Source: Gammaproteobacteria bacterium (GTDB taxonomy: Bacteria; Pseudomonadota; Gammaproteobacteria; Pseudomonadales; Halieaceae). From it: a DNA stretch of 64,000 nt. The stretch spans positions 682,001-746,000 of the forward strand of contig JAUHXH010000001.1 of the NCBI GenBank assembly GCA_030427085.1. The letters are read 5' to 3'. The notes under the pieces were generated by a model, which was given only the letters and a program-made list of their open reading frames with translations, was not told where the DNA came from and made no database searches. Position 1 is the first letter of the stretch; the number at the start of each line of letters is the position of its first letter. This document shows, piece after piece, positions 17,706 to 25,391 of the stretch. The position numbers were made by a program, and so were the translations under genes.

Positions 17706-18341
17706 TTAATCCTGATACTTGTACACGCTATCCAAGCTGGAATTGGAATTCATGGAAACATCCAGATCTTTGATTAGGCCATCCTTCAGGCTATAAACCC
17801 AGCCGTGTATATATGGGAATTCACCCTCCTCCCAGCTTTCCTGGATAAAGGAAACCTTGGCTAGGTTGTTCACTTGTTCAAAAACATTCAATTCCACATA
17901 GCGATCGAGCTTTTTCTGCTCGTCTGATATCTGATCCAATTCATTCCGGTGGATGTTGTAGACATCTTTGATGTGCATCAGCCAGTTATCCAGGAAGCCA
18001 AACTTCTCATTTGACATGGCTGCCTGGACGCCGCCGCAGCCGTAGTGACCACATACGATTATGTGGCGGACCTTGAGTACTTTGACAGCGTAGTAAACAA
18101 CACTGAGGAGGTTGCTGTCAGTGTGCACAACCATATTGGCTATATTTCGCTGGACAAAGATGGATCCCGGCATCGCATTGGTTATTTCCGTCGCTGGTAC
18201 TCGGCTGTCGGAACAACCGATCCAGAGAAACTGGGGTGACTGGCCCTCGGACAGTTTCTCGAAGAAATTGGGATTTTTCGCCAGTGTCTTGTTTACCCAG
18301 TCTACGTTACCTTGAAGAAGGTCCTTGATGGTTTCCGCCAT
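17706..18341 (-). CDS. Beta-class carbonic anhydrase
   Basis: A 211-residue protein with the complete zinc site of beta-carbonic anhydrases: CSDSR with Cys43, Asp45 and Arg47, and CGHYGCGGV with His99 and Cys102. It interconverts CO2 and bicarbonate in the cytoplasm. Size and motifs match the E. coli Can type. The SulP transporter and NhaD antiporter a few kilobases upstream suggest a shared inorganic-carbon role, though the strands differ. Low-complexity tail MNSNSSLDSVYKYQD is unusual but acceptable. Confidence 0.95.
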   Translation of the reverse strand: MAETIKDLLQGNVDWVNKTLAKNPNFFEKLSEGQSPQFLWIGCSDSRVPATEITNAMPGSIFVQRNIANMVVHTDSNLLSVVYYAVKVLKVRHIIVCGHYGCGGVQAAMSNEKFGFLDNWLMHIKDVYNIHRNELDQISDEQKKLDRYVELNVFEQVNNLAKVSFIQESWEEGEFPYIHGWVYSLKDGLIKDLDVSMNSNSSLDSVYKYQD

Positions 18342-18672
18342 TGGTTTCTCGCCTCTATCACTCTTTCGAACTAGGCAATTTTAGAACAAAAAGCCGATAA
18401 ATGTCTGTTTTATTTGATATTTTCGCGCGCGATGTTTTCCCGAGTGAGAATGAGCGAAGGTGCTAATCTAATTGGTACGGTTCATCGATAGATGGCGAAC
18501 TAATAAGACGGATTTTCCTCTAAGCCTGTGTTACCTATTGTCCTGTGAGTAAGACATAGGTGTACGCTCAAAACTATGGCATGAGCCCTGCTTGAGAAGG
18601 GGGAACATGGTTGCTAAAACGCCAGGCCAAAGTAATGGATTACTCACTGGATCTGAGAGGAGGGTTTCTAGG
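18342..18672. other. Divergent intergenic region, no gene
   Basis: About 330 bases between the carbonic anhydrase (leftward) and the MerR fragment (rightward). It should contain the carbonic anhydrase promoter. No conserved small gene, RNA or repeat was seen. A Shine-Dalgarno-like GGAGGG near 18659 precedes the MerR ATG. Confidence 0.4.
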
Positions 18673-18864
18673 ATGCAGGTACAGGAGGTCGCGAATAATC
18701 TGGGCGTGACTCCAGACACGGTAAGATATTACACCAGAGCGGGTTTGTTACACCCCTTTAAGAACACGACCAACGGTTACAACGATTACGACAACCACGA
18801 TAGACACAGGTTGCATTTTATTCTCAGCGCCCGCCACCTTGGCTTTGGACTTACCCGGGTTTAG
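18673..18864 (+). pseudogene. MerR-family regulator, N-terminal fragment
   Basis: From the ATG at 18673 the 63 residues MQVQEVANNLGVTPDTVRYY onward give the winged helix-turn-helix of MerR regulators (RAGLLHPFKNTTNGYNDYD; HRLHFILSARHLGFGL). It stops at 18862-18864, exactly where the dimerisation coiled coil should begin. A methyltransferase fragment lacking its own N-terminus follows at once. I read this as the left half of a deletion that removed the end of merR and the start of the next gene. An upstream in-frame ATG at 18592 is unlikely. Confidence 0.78.
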
Positions 18865-19373
18865 ATGACACTCTTGGCCTATTCGGCCCGGGCACTTTGG
18901 CTAGAGCGATCAAGCAGCATACGCCCGCGTACAGGGTGATTGGACTCGACGGCGATGAAGATATGCTGCGCCGAGCAAGAGAAAAATCCGAAGCACAGAG
19001 TATCAGTGTTGAATACAAGCACGGCTTTGCCCAGGCGCTTCCCTATGCCGATGACACCTTTGACGTGATCACTTCCAGCCTCTTTTTTCTCCATCTGACT
19101 GCGATAGACAAAAGTGCGGCGTTCACTGAGGTGTGTCGTGTGTTGCATCCCGGAGGAACATTTATCCTGGCGGACTGGGGGCAGGGGCAAAATATCTGGA
19201 TGCGATCACTGTTTTTGTTAATCCGGCTATTGGACGGTTTCGAGACCACTCGCGATAACGCCTTTGGACACTTGCCTAAAATTATGCGAGAGAACGGCTT
19301 TTTGAAAGTTGTTGAACTCGAAAAAATGGCGACCCCACTGGGTACTATCGCCATTCTGCAAGCGACAATTTGA
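18864..19373 (+). pseudogene. SAM-dependent methyltransferase, N-terminally truncated
   Basis: The frame is open from about 18852 and carries the core of a class I (Methyltransf_11) enzyme: PGTLARAIKQHTPAYRVIGLDGDEDML is motif I and II, LPYADDTFDVITSSLFFLHL is motif IV, and EVCRVLHPGGTFILADWG is motif V/VI. The N-terminal cap and a proper GxGxG loop are missing (FGPGTLA stands where a G-C-G-T-G loop is expected). The first possible start is TTG 18897. It is probably non-functional and joined by deletion to the MerR fragment. If still translated it would be a 158-residue remnant. Confidence 0.7.
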
Positions 19374-19422
19374 ATTGTATGCTTGGTATTAGGACGGAAT
19401 AGAAATAGCGAGGGAGATCGCC

Positions 19423-19683
19423 GTGGAGACAGTGACAGAGAAGCAGCGCAGATGTTTTGTCTGCCGTATGAGTACTACACTACGATTTTTGAGACTTAAC
19501 GTTTGTGAAATTTGTAGGGACCAGATTTACGACTTTCTTTGGGGCTCCGGCGTTCAAGCGTTGGTAACACTGGCGTTTAACCTGGGAGGCATGGTCTTCC
19601 TCGTACAAGAAGTTCTGCTCTTTTCGGTACTTGTTGTTGTGAAGCACCGACTTCCCCCGCCCTGGCAACGCGATCATAGTTGA
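19423..19683 (+). CDS. Small Cys-rich membrane protein, unknown
   Basis: An 86-residue frame from GTG 19423 with GAGGGAG 8-14 bases upstream. It has two CxxC pairs (RRCFVCRM and NVCEICRD) that could bind a metal, followed by two hydrophobic segments (about 45-70) and a basic tail. I do not recognise a family. It lies in a decaying region near the terminus, so expression is uncertain, but the start signal and the motif pattern support a gene. Confidence 0.45.
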   Translation: METVTEKQRRCFVCRMSTTLRFLRLNVCEICRDQIYDFLWGSGVQALVTLAFNLGGMVFLVQEVLLFSVLVVVKHRLPPPWQRDHS

Positions 19684-20264
19684 TGAACAAATAGATGCAC
19701 ATGACGAATCTTCTCTAAGGGAGTAGGCTGCCGGTGTGAAAATTGATGCTGCTCACCTGAAAAAGAACAGGGATTAAGATGATGCGTGTTCCAACGTACG
19801 AGACAAATTCGAAGGGTTCACATCATCGAGATACGTGTCGACATGCTCTAAAGCAGTATTCTTATCCACAAAAGGTCCCTTAGTTTGCCCTTCCCTGGTT
19901 AAGAAAAACCACTCTTCGTTGATTCGGACAGTTCGTTAGGACCTAAAATATAGCTGTTCTATAGCATCTTTTGTCCGTTTCATTGCTTTACACCAATACA
20001 CTGTGGGCCGCTAATCTGTCTACAAGGCGCTTGCAAAATTGATTTTTTCGCAAGTTTGGAGTCTTGGGCCAGGGACATTTCCATCCTGTATGAGCGTGAT
20101 GTTAGTGACCATCTTAGTACTTTTGGTCTGTCTTCCATATGACGAAAATATTACAAGGATGTAATCAAGCAGTAATCATAGAGAAAGCTCTGGGTGCTAA
20201 CTTAGTTGCAAGAAATCAGATGCAAATTAGACGCGTATTACAAGAAATAGGACCGGTGAAGATC
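19684..20264. other. Gene-free interval
   Basis: About 580 bases with no supported gene. It holds short AT-rich stretches and one GGGNAGGG-type octamer on the minus strand (CCCTTCCC at 19888-19895). The last 126 bases (20139-20264) could encode an extension of the STN protein but look unlike a signal peptide. No RNA gene or repeat was recognised. Confidence 0.4.
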
Positions 20265-20630
20265 ATGCCAAAGAATCTGATTTTCTCGATTCGCGGAAAG
20301 ATGGGGAAAGGGATAGGTCTCGTTCTTTTCTTGATGCTGGGGATGACAGGAGCAAGTGTTCAAGCCCAGCCTGAAGGGAACGTAAGTATTTATCATTTTG
20401 TTGTTCCATCAATGCAGGTTGATAGCGCCCTGACGGCCCTTGCAAAGCAGTCAGGTTCTCAAATCATCTATTCCAGCGAATTGGTCAGCTCCTATGTGTC
20501 AACGGCCATTGATGGTCAGTACACGTTGGACCAGGCGCTAAAGCGGATGCTTTCAGGTACAGATTTGTCCGGACGTATAACCGATCGCGGAGTGATAGTG
20601 GTAACAGAGGTCTGGCCAAGAAAAGTGTAA
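20265..20630 (+). pseudogene. Orphan STN (secretin/TonB N-terminal) domain, probably truncated receptor
   Basis: From the ATG at 20265 (MPKNLIFSIRGKMGKGIGLV) a signal peptide ends near VQAQP. A complete STN domain follows: YHFVVPSMQVDSALTALAKQ, IIYSSELVSSYVSTAIDGQY and LDQALKRMLSGTDL. The domain normally begins a TonB-dependent receptor with surface signalling. Here the frame ends (TEVWPRKV, stop) right after the STN domain, where plug and barrel should start. Either the receptor was truncated by deletion or this is a stand-alone STN protein. The surrounding decay favours truncation. Confidence 0.68.
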
Positions 20631-20767
20631 AAAGTTTCGGTTTGCGCAAAACCTGGGCAGACAGACCCTCTAAAGGCGGGTATATCGCTTACCAGTCCGT
20701 CTAGATGTATCGATGGTGTAATCTCCCAGCAAGTTAATATAAGCCGACTTCCAAAATTGGCCACCAT

Positions 20768-20795
20768 ATTTAACATAAGATAGATTATCGGCGCT
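20768..20795. other. Degenerate dif-like (Xer recombination) site
   Basis: The 28-bp site reads ATTTAACATAA, then GATAGA, then TTATCGGCGCT. The first 11 bases are identical to the XerD arm of the dif site at 25262. The 6-bp centre matches at 4 of 6 positions and the XerC arm at 6 of 11. It lies in the same orientation as the main site, 4.5 kb away. Such pairs flank elements that integrate with the host XerC/XerD recombinases. It could also be a chance or decayed site. Confidence 0.62.
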
Positions 20796-20811
20796 TTTGT
20801 TGTTGTGGGGG

Positions 20812-20839
20812 TTGTTGTGGCGCTCTTGTTGTGGCGCTC
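20812..20839. repeat. 14-bp perfect tandem repeat
   Basis: Two adjacent copies of TTGTTGTGGCGCTC, preceded by a related TTGTTGTGGGG. It sits 17 bases past the degenerate dif-like site. No function is known. It might be an accessory protein-binding site or a replication-slippage product. Confidence 0.7.
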
Positions 20840-21014
20840 TAGATGATGCATCTTTGATTTGAGACCAAATTGCAGAGTAGGGGTGAGTGGTGACAGCCAT
20901 TACGATTCTAGCTACAAATCGGCGAGCGACAAACGCCTCTCCAGCATTGTCAGGTAAAAAATAACAGCTACGGCTGCTAATAATATATAGCTATCAACCC
21001 TTTATCGATATATA

Positions 21015-21104
21015 CCATTTGTTTATAAGTCTTCGGCAATCTGCCTCTCCGGCGGTGCGGCCTCGCGATGCCATTTTTGTTTATAAAACAATCGGCTGCA
21101 CGCC
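21015..21104. repeat. Pair of related direct repeats, possible TnsB-binding sites
   Basis: Two units (21015-21047 and 21071-21104) share CCATTT, then GTTTATAA, then TCGGC and GCC at similar spacing, with a 2-bp difference inside. Tn7-like transposon ends carry several such TnsB-binding repeats, and these lie 200-300 bases upstream of tnsA. A weaker third copy of the first half occurs at 21128 (GCCATTTGCAACA). No terminal TGT end could be fixed. Confidence 0.4.
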
Positions 21105-21318
21105 TTTTCTCCTCCTCTAGAATAAGCGCCATTTGCAACAATTAATTTGTGAAAATACAATATTATCCTTATATATCAATATCTTAACTATATTATCTAT
21201 TGTTATTTCAAACTGGGAGCGGTAGGGTCTTGGTGATGAGTCGTCGATACTGGATGGGCTGATGAAATCAGGCAGTGTCAACAATAGAGCCACATCTCAA
21301 TGACAATTGGGTGACGCT

Positions 21319-22011
21319 ATGACGGGAATTTTGACTACAGATATGCCCAAACCTGGGGTATCGATTTCAAAGGGGCGACACGACAAGAACGAAATAACCT
21401 ACCAGTACAGCCCCACCATGAGGCGCCTCATGATATTTGAAGGGCCATATGAAGCACTGCACGGAATATTATTTGAGACCACTCCAGGGGTATCCGAAAT
21501 AGTTGAACAGCCGCTGCGGATCAATGAAAGAGTCCGCGGCAAGCACTTAGACTACACCTTCGACTTAAAAGTGGCGTGGTATTCAGGCCTTGTTAAATAT
21601 TTTGATTTCAAGGCAACCACAGACCTGGTTCAGTTTAAAAATGGCCTGAGCGGGCCGGCAAAGTGGGAATCCGTTCTTGAATGGACGAAAGCCCGCGGGA
21701 TTGATGCTGAATATAGAACCGAAGAAGAACTCATAAATAGAAAAGTGTTTATCAAGAACTGGCAGAGAATGATCCCTGCGATTCAGCAATATCAAAAGGA
21801 AGAGCTGCCCGGCATTGCCTTGGCTGTTGAGGAATTTATGGATCTAACTAAAGAAAGCTCGGTGCGTGAGATCACTAGCCGATTAAGCGAGTACCATTCA
21901 ACGCAGATACAAGGTTATATCTACGAACAAATTAGACAGGGGAACTTAACCAGCGACTTAAACAGGTCCGAGTTTAACTTTGATAGCGTCATTCTTCTTC
22001 AAAGAAAGTGA
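21319..22011 (+). CDS. tnsA: TnsA-like transposon endonuclease
   Basis: A 230-residue protein from the ATG at 21319 (a TTG at 21307 is an alternative). It resembles the TnsA endonuclease: GPYEALHGILFE carries the catalytic Glu (45), YTFDLKV the Asp (82) and YFDFKAT the Lys (98) of the restriction-enzyme-like fold. A C-terminal region of about 90 residues would bind TnsC. In Tn7-type elements TnsA cuts the 5' strand ends so that transposition is cut-and-paste. Its stop overlaps the tnsB start, indicating coupled translation. All three catalytic residues are present. Confidence 0.88.
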   Translation: MTGILTTDMPKPGVSISKGRHDKNEITYQYSPTMRRLMIFEGPYEALHGILFETTPGVSEIVEQPLRINERVRGKHLDYTFDLKVAWYSGLVKYFDFKATTDLVQFKNGLSGPAKWESVLEWTKARGIDAEYRTEEELINRKVFIKNWQRMIPAIQQYQKEELPGIALAVEEFMDLTKESSVREITSRLSEYHSTQIQGYIYEQIRQGNLTSDLNRSEFNFDSVILLQRK

Positions 22012-23939
22012 AGCCAGAAACACTACATAAGTACTGTGAAGACTCCCACTGGCACGATGTTTCTCGTTGGCCAATGCCAATTTTCTGGGGTTGGAGTCGC
22101 TCAGATAAAGAGATATTCGATAGGCGATATAGGGCGGTATGCATGGCCTTTGACGGAAAGCCTCTAACTGCGATCTATAATTCCACAAGTATTGCGAGAA
22201 AGGAGCTATACGGCTTTATCCAGAAGGCACTTACGTATAAGTCTGACGGCGAAATATGGGGTTTTGTCGCTCTAAAACCGAGGATCAGAATCAAAGACTA
22301 TACGAGGTTGACAGTGACCGATCGAGGGTTAGCCGGTCGTAGAAAACAATTTTTCCGGAACTACCCTGAACTGGAGTCGGAGATAAAGAATCGCTATCTT
22401 AACCTCTCCACCACTGACGAAAAACTTATCTATGAGCGCGGTGGCCCTATCTCATATGTCCACTGGCATTTTACGCAAAAGGCCAAGAAGCTAGGCGTTA
22501 AAGAAACCGACTACCCCCTAAGAAATGAAGATCTAGCATACGAATTTGTCAGATTACAGTGCCGAGAATATGATCAAGGTGTGACAGCGAGAAAAGTCAT
22601 TCATGCACGCCAAGGTCAAGAAGCGGCAAAACGGCATGATGCAACTTCACCAAGCACACGAAAACTTCCCTGGAAAACGAACCTAGTTCCGTATGACATA
22701 GTTGAGTTTGACGAGCACCTTCTAAACTTTTTTATGACTGTACAGTGCCAGACACCAGAAGGCATAACAAAGCCAAAAGTGCTTACTCGATGCTGGCTTC
22801 TCGTTTTACTTGATGTCGTGTCTAGAGCAATTCTTGGCTATCGTCTCTCTCTTAGCCCTCGATACACTAGTGATGATGTTCTGCAATGCTTCGCTCATGC
22901 ACTTACGCCGTGGAAGCCAATAGTTTCCAGCCTGCCATTCGCCCAATATGAACCTGGGGCGGGTTTTCCATCGGGCGTTATCGACAATTGTCGCTGGCGT
23001 CTATTCGATGAGGTCAAAATGGACAACTGCGCCACCCACGTTAGCTCACGGACCATAGAACGGATATCTCATGTTTCAGAATCCAGATTAAACTTTGGAG
23101 AATCCGGAGAGCCGGCGAAGCGCCCGTATGTTGAAAGCTTTTTTAATAGCCTAGGCAAACTTCTAAGCAACCGTATGATCTCCACCACCGGCACAAATAT
23201 TTTCGATTACCGGAGGAGGGGGCCAGAAAATGAAGCTGAAAAGTACGATGTAGATATCAATGAGATATATGTTCTAGCTGATGTTATGTTGGCAAATTAC
23301 AATGCCAGTAGAACTCATAGCGGGCTGTTTGGACAGTCCCCGTTAGAAACAATCGAGGCCTTTGACAACCAAAAAGCAATTATCCCGAGGTACCTCCTGC
23401 CTGCCTTCCAGCGACGCAACCCCTTGAATTACATATATGTCACGCGAACAATTCGGGGCAGGAACCGAGGCTTACAGCCGTACATTCAATATAAATACGC
23501 AAACTACCGGTCTGAAGCGCTTTCGAGCGCCGAATTCAAATCCTCGAAACACACAGAGCTACTTCTTGAAATCGACCGGACCGACCTTAGAACAATTCGT
23601 TGCTATGAAGACCAGACAGGAACTTCAATGGATGTTTATGCACAAGGGGAGTGGGGTGACTTTAAACACGATCTAGACACTAGAGACAATGCGAATCGTA
23701 TGAGACTTGCTTCTAAGAGACAGATTAATCCAAACCATCAAGTACTAGCTTCCTACAGGCAGCATCTCAAAAGCAAAGCGTCATCGAATAAACAAGCTGC
23801 GAAACAATTCGCCAGGCAAGAACGGGACATGAGCGATCATCTTTCTCGCGACCGGCAAGTAACTTCCTCAACTCTTGAAAGAATGAGAGATAAGCAAAGA
23901 CCAGTGATCCTATTTGATCGTGCATTTGAAGACAAATAA
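22008..23939 (+). CDS. tnsB: TnsB-like DDE transposase
   Basis: A 643-residue protein starting at GTG 22008, overlapping tnsA by 4 bases. It has N-terminal helix-turn-helix regions (about 40-230) and an rve-type catalytic core with Asp235 (VEFDEHL), Asp339 (VKMDNCA) and Glu376 (PYVESFF), the D-D-35-E spacing of the family. A C-terminal Mu-type barrel (about 460-560) and a basic coiled tail follow. It cuts the 3' ends and joins them to target DNA. All catalytic residues are intact, so the enzyme may be active. Confidence 0.92.
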   Translation: MKPETLHKYCEDSHWHDVSRWPMPIFWGWSRSDKEIFDRRYRAVCMAFDGKPLTAIYNSTSIARKELYGFIQKALTYKSDGEIWGFVALKPRIRIKDYTRLTVTDRGLAGRRKQFFRNYPELESEIKNRYLNLSTTDEKLIYERGGPISYVHWHFTQKAKKLGVKETDYPLRNEDLAYEFVRLQCREYDQGVTARKVIHARQGQEAAKRHDATSPSTRKLPWKTNLVPYDIVEFDEHLLNFFMTVQCQTPEGITKPKVLTRCWLLVLLDVVSRAILGYRLSLSPRYTSDDVLQCFAHALTPWKPIVSSLPFAQYEPGAGFPSGVIDNCRWRLFDEVKMDNCATHVSSRTIERISHVSESRLNFGESGEPAKRPYVESFFNSLGKLLSNRMISTTGTNIFDYRRRGPENEAEKYDVDINEIYVLADVMLANYNASRTHSGLFGQSPLETIEAFDNQKAIIPRYLLPAFQRRNPLNYIYVTRTIRGRNRGLQPYIQYKYANYRSEALSSAEFKSSKHTELLLEIDRTDLRTIRCYEDQTGTSMDVYAQGEWGDFKHDLDTRDNANRMRLASKRQINPNHQVLASYRQHLKSKASSNKQAAKQFARQERDMSDHLSRDRQVTSSTLERMRDKQRPVILFDRAFEDK

Positions 23940-23941
23940 CT

Positions 23942-24904
23942 ATGAAGGGAACTCATGTTCCACTGGATCATCCGTTAGAACGAAATACGGCTATCCTGCC
24001 TACGCCTGCACTTAACCTGTGCGTGAATGAGATCAAAACATGGGTCGAAGATTATGTGCCAGGTGGCATTCTTCACGGTACACAACGAGTAGGTAAAACC
24101 TTTGCATCAAAATTCATCGAAAAGAGGGTGGAGCAATTGTTTGGAAAGCAGATTCCAACCTATTTTCATTGCTGCAGTGACCCTAAAAACCCAACAGAAC
24201 TCGATTTCTTCTCGGGGCTATTGAAAACAACCGGTTTTGCGCTCGACGCTCCGACTCGCACAAATAGGGCACGAATAAGTATAGTGAATCATTTCGAATG
24301 CATTTCCCTGGAGTCAAAAGACAATAGGATTATTCTGATGCTAGACGACGCACAGTGGATACAGCGTTCCGAATATCATTGGCTAATGTGGCTCCACAAT
24401 GAACTCGACAAGCGCGGCATATTCCTTATAGTCGCCCTGGTGGGCCAGCCTGAATTACTGACAAAAGCTGATCAATTGCTCGAGTTTCCCGAAATTACGG
24501 CGCGATTCATGGCAGAGGCAGTAGAGGTCAGAGGTATATGTGACGCCGAAGACCTCCGATTTATTCTTGAGGCATTAGACACTAAATCAGAATTTCCTAA
24601 CGGATCGGGTATATCATTTGCAGCCGCCTATGTCCCGACCGCGCATCGTGAAGGGTTTAGGCTTGCAGGACATGCTGACCGAATATTCAATCTATTCCAG
24701 AGAAAAGCGACGGATAATAGCGTAAAAAATTTCGATCAACTGACGATGCAGACTATAAAGCGGTTTACGCTTTCACTATTGCGACAGCTATCCGCCTTAG
24801 ATTCCAAATATCTCCAACTACTCGACTCAATGATTCTGGATTCCATCGAGAAATCTGGATTTCAACGTCTAGAGTTAAAAAAGACCAATCGTATGCCTCG
24901 CTAA
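23942..24904 (+). CDS. tnsC: TnsC/TniB-like AAA+ transposition regulator
   Basis: A 320-residue ATPase with Walker A GTQRVGKT (46-53), Walker B IILMLDDAQW (130-139) and a sensor-like ALVGQPELL. This is the TniB/TnsC family that forms filaments on target DNA and links target choice to the transposase. It begins 2 bases after tnsB. In complete elements a tniQ or tnsD gene follows; here none does, and dif with an IS comes next. The target selector is therefore absent, lost, or replaced by something unknown. Confidence 0.9.
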   Translation: MKGTHVPLDHPLERNTAILPTPALNLCVNEIKTWVEDYVPGGILHGTQRVGKTFASKFIEKRVEQLFGKQIPTYFHCCSDPKNPTELDFFSGLLKTTGFALDAPTRTNRARISIVNHFECISLESKDNRIILMLDDAQWIQRSEYHWLMWLHNELDKRGIFLIVALVGQPELLTKADQLLEFPEITARFMAEAVEVRGICDAEDLRFILEALDTKSEFPNGSGISFAAAYVPTAHREGFRLAGHADRIFNLFQRKATDNSVKNFDQLTMQTIKRFTLSLLRQLSALDSKYLQLLDSMILDSIEKSGFQRLELKKTNRMPR

Positions 24905-25187
24905 TTCCGATGTGATAGGGCGCTCGTGCTCGACGGCTTAAAAAATGATGCATAGGAAAGTAAGCGGTCTTTCCTGTGCGCCATTCTTGTCGCTTCCTAT
25001 TCCCTTAATTTCTCGAGGCTTTCGTAGCTTCGTAGCTCGCTATATTCAGTTTGCTGTTTTGCTAGATAGAGGCCTGTTCGGTTGGGTGAATTCTTACGTT
25101 TCATGTACTCCTGTTGGGCGGTTCATCAGGTTTTCTATGCTGCAGTTGGGTCCTTTGCTCAAGCAGTTGGCGCAAAAATAGGGTCAA

Positions 25188-25195
25188 GGGTAGGG
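25188..25195 (+). promoter_or_regulatory. KOPS-like octamer pointing to dif
   Basis: GGGTAGGG matches the GGGNAGGG consensus of FtsK-orienting sequences and points toward dif, 66 bases away. In E. coli such octamers steer FtsK translocation toward dif. A single 8-mer can occur by chance; its place and direction are what make it notable. Confidence 0.5.
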
Positions 25196-25261
25196 GGATT
25201 TACTAGGAGCATCAGCCGAGCGGAGCGCTCTCGAGTTATCAGTGAGCGCCATGCATTTATG

Positions 25262-25289
25262 ATTTAACATAATATACATTATGCGCATA
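25262..25289. other. dif: dif site (XerC/XerD chromosome dimer resolution)
   Basis: Read on the minus strand, the 28 bases are TATGCGCATAA (XerC arm), TGTATA (centre) and TTATGTTAAAT (XerD arm). This equals the E. coli dif sequence at 26 of 28 positions, with only the two outermost XerC-arm bases different. dif is where XerC and XerD resolve chromosome dimers at the division septum under FtsK control. It normally occurs once per chromosome, in the terminus. Gene orientation flips around this point, as expected. Confidence 0.93.
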
Positions 25290-25301
25290 TTAGGTGTAGG
25301 C

Positions 25302-25346
25302 GTTTTTTAGTAATGTCGTATTTCCGGTTTTTAGAAATGTCGCCTT
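25302..25346. repeat. Left inverted end of the ISNCY-like element
   Basis: It contains two spaced copies of a TTTAG-N2-ATGTCG word (from about 25306 and 25330), mirrored at the right end. These are likely transposase-binding sites. The outer boundary is set by where left and right ends stop matching. Confidence 0.78.
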
Positions 25347-25391
25347 CTAAGGTGTCCTTAGGGTATCCGTGGACACTGGGAGGATCAAACG

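Larger units (their letters stand above)
20631..21318. other. Gene-free, AT-rich flank of the tnsABC block
   Basis: About 690 bases with no gene. It contains the degenerate dif-like site (20768-20795), a 14-bp tandem repeat (20812-20839) and two related 34-bp direct repeats (21015-21047 and 21071-21104), each annotated separately. The stretch at 21120-21210 is very AT-rich and probably holds the tnsA promoter. Confidence 0.5.
24905..25301. other. Terminus intergenic region up to the IS
   Basis: About 400 bases between tnsC and the insertion sequence. It holds an 8-bp tandem repeat (TTCGTAGC twice, 25021-25036), a GGGTAGGG octamer at 25188-25195 and the dif site at 25262-25289. Short frames at 24945-25267 lack start signals and family likeness. 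No tniQ homologue is encoded on either strand. Confidence 0.6.

Noticed and set aside
19888-19895. GGGNAGGG octamer on the minus strand, pointing away from dif
   Set aside because: A single counter-oriented octamer does not overturn the terminus assignment; polarity needs a genome-wide count.
19889-19905. TTCCCTGGTTAA matching part of nhaD as a second relic
   Set aside because: Only 12 bases match, with no supporting codon alignment around them.
24945-25267. Two overlapping frames of 60-78 residues before dif, considered as a tniQ remnant
   Set aside because: Neither shows TniQ zinc-finger or helix-turn-helix features; both look like chance frames.
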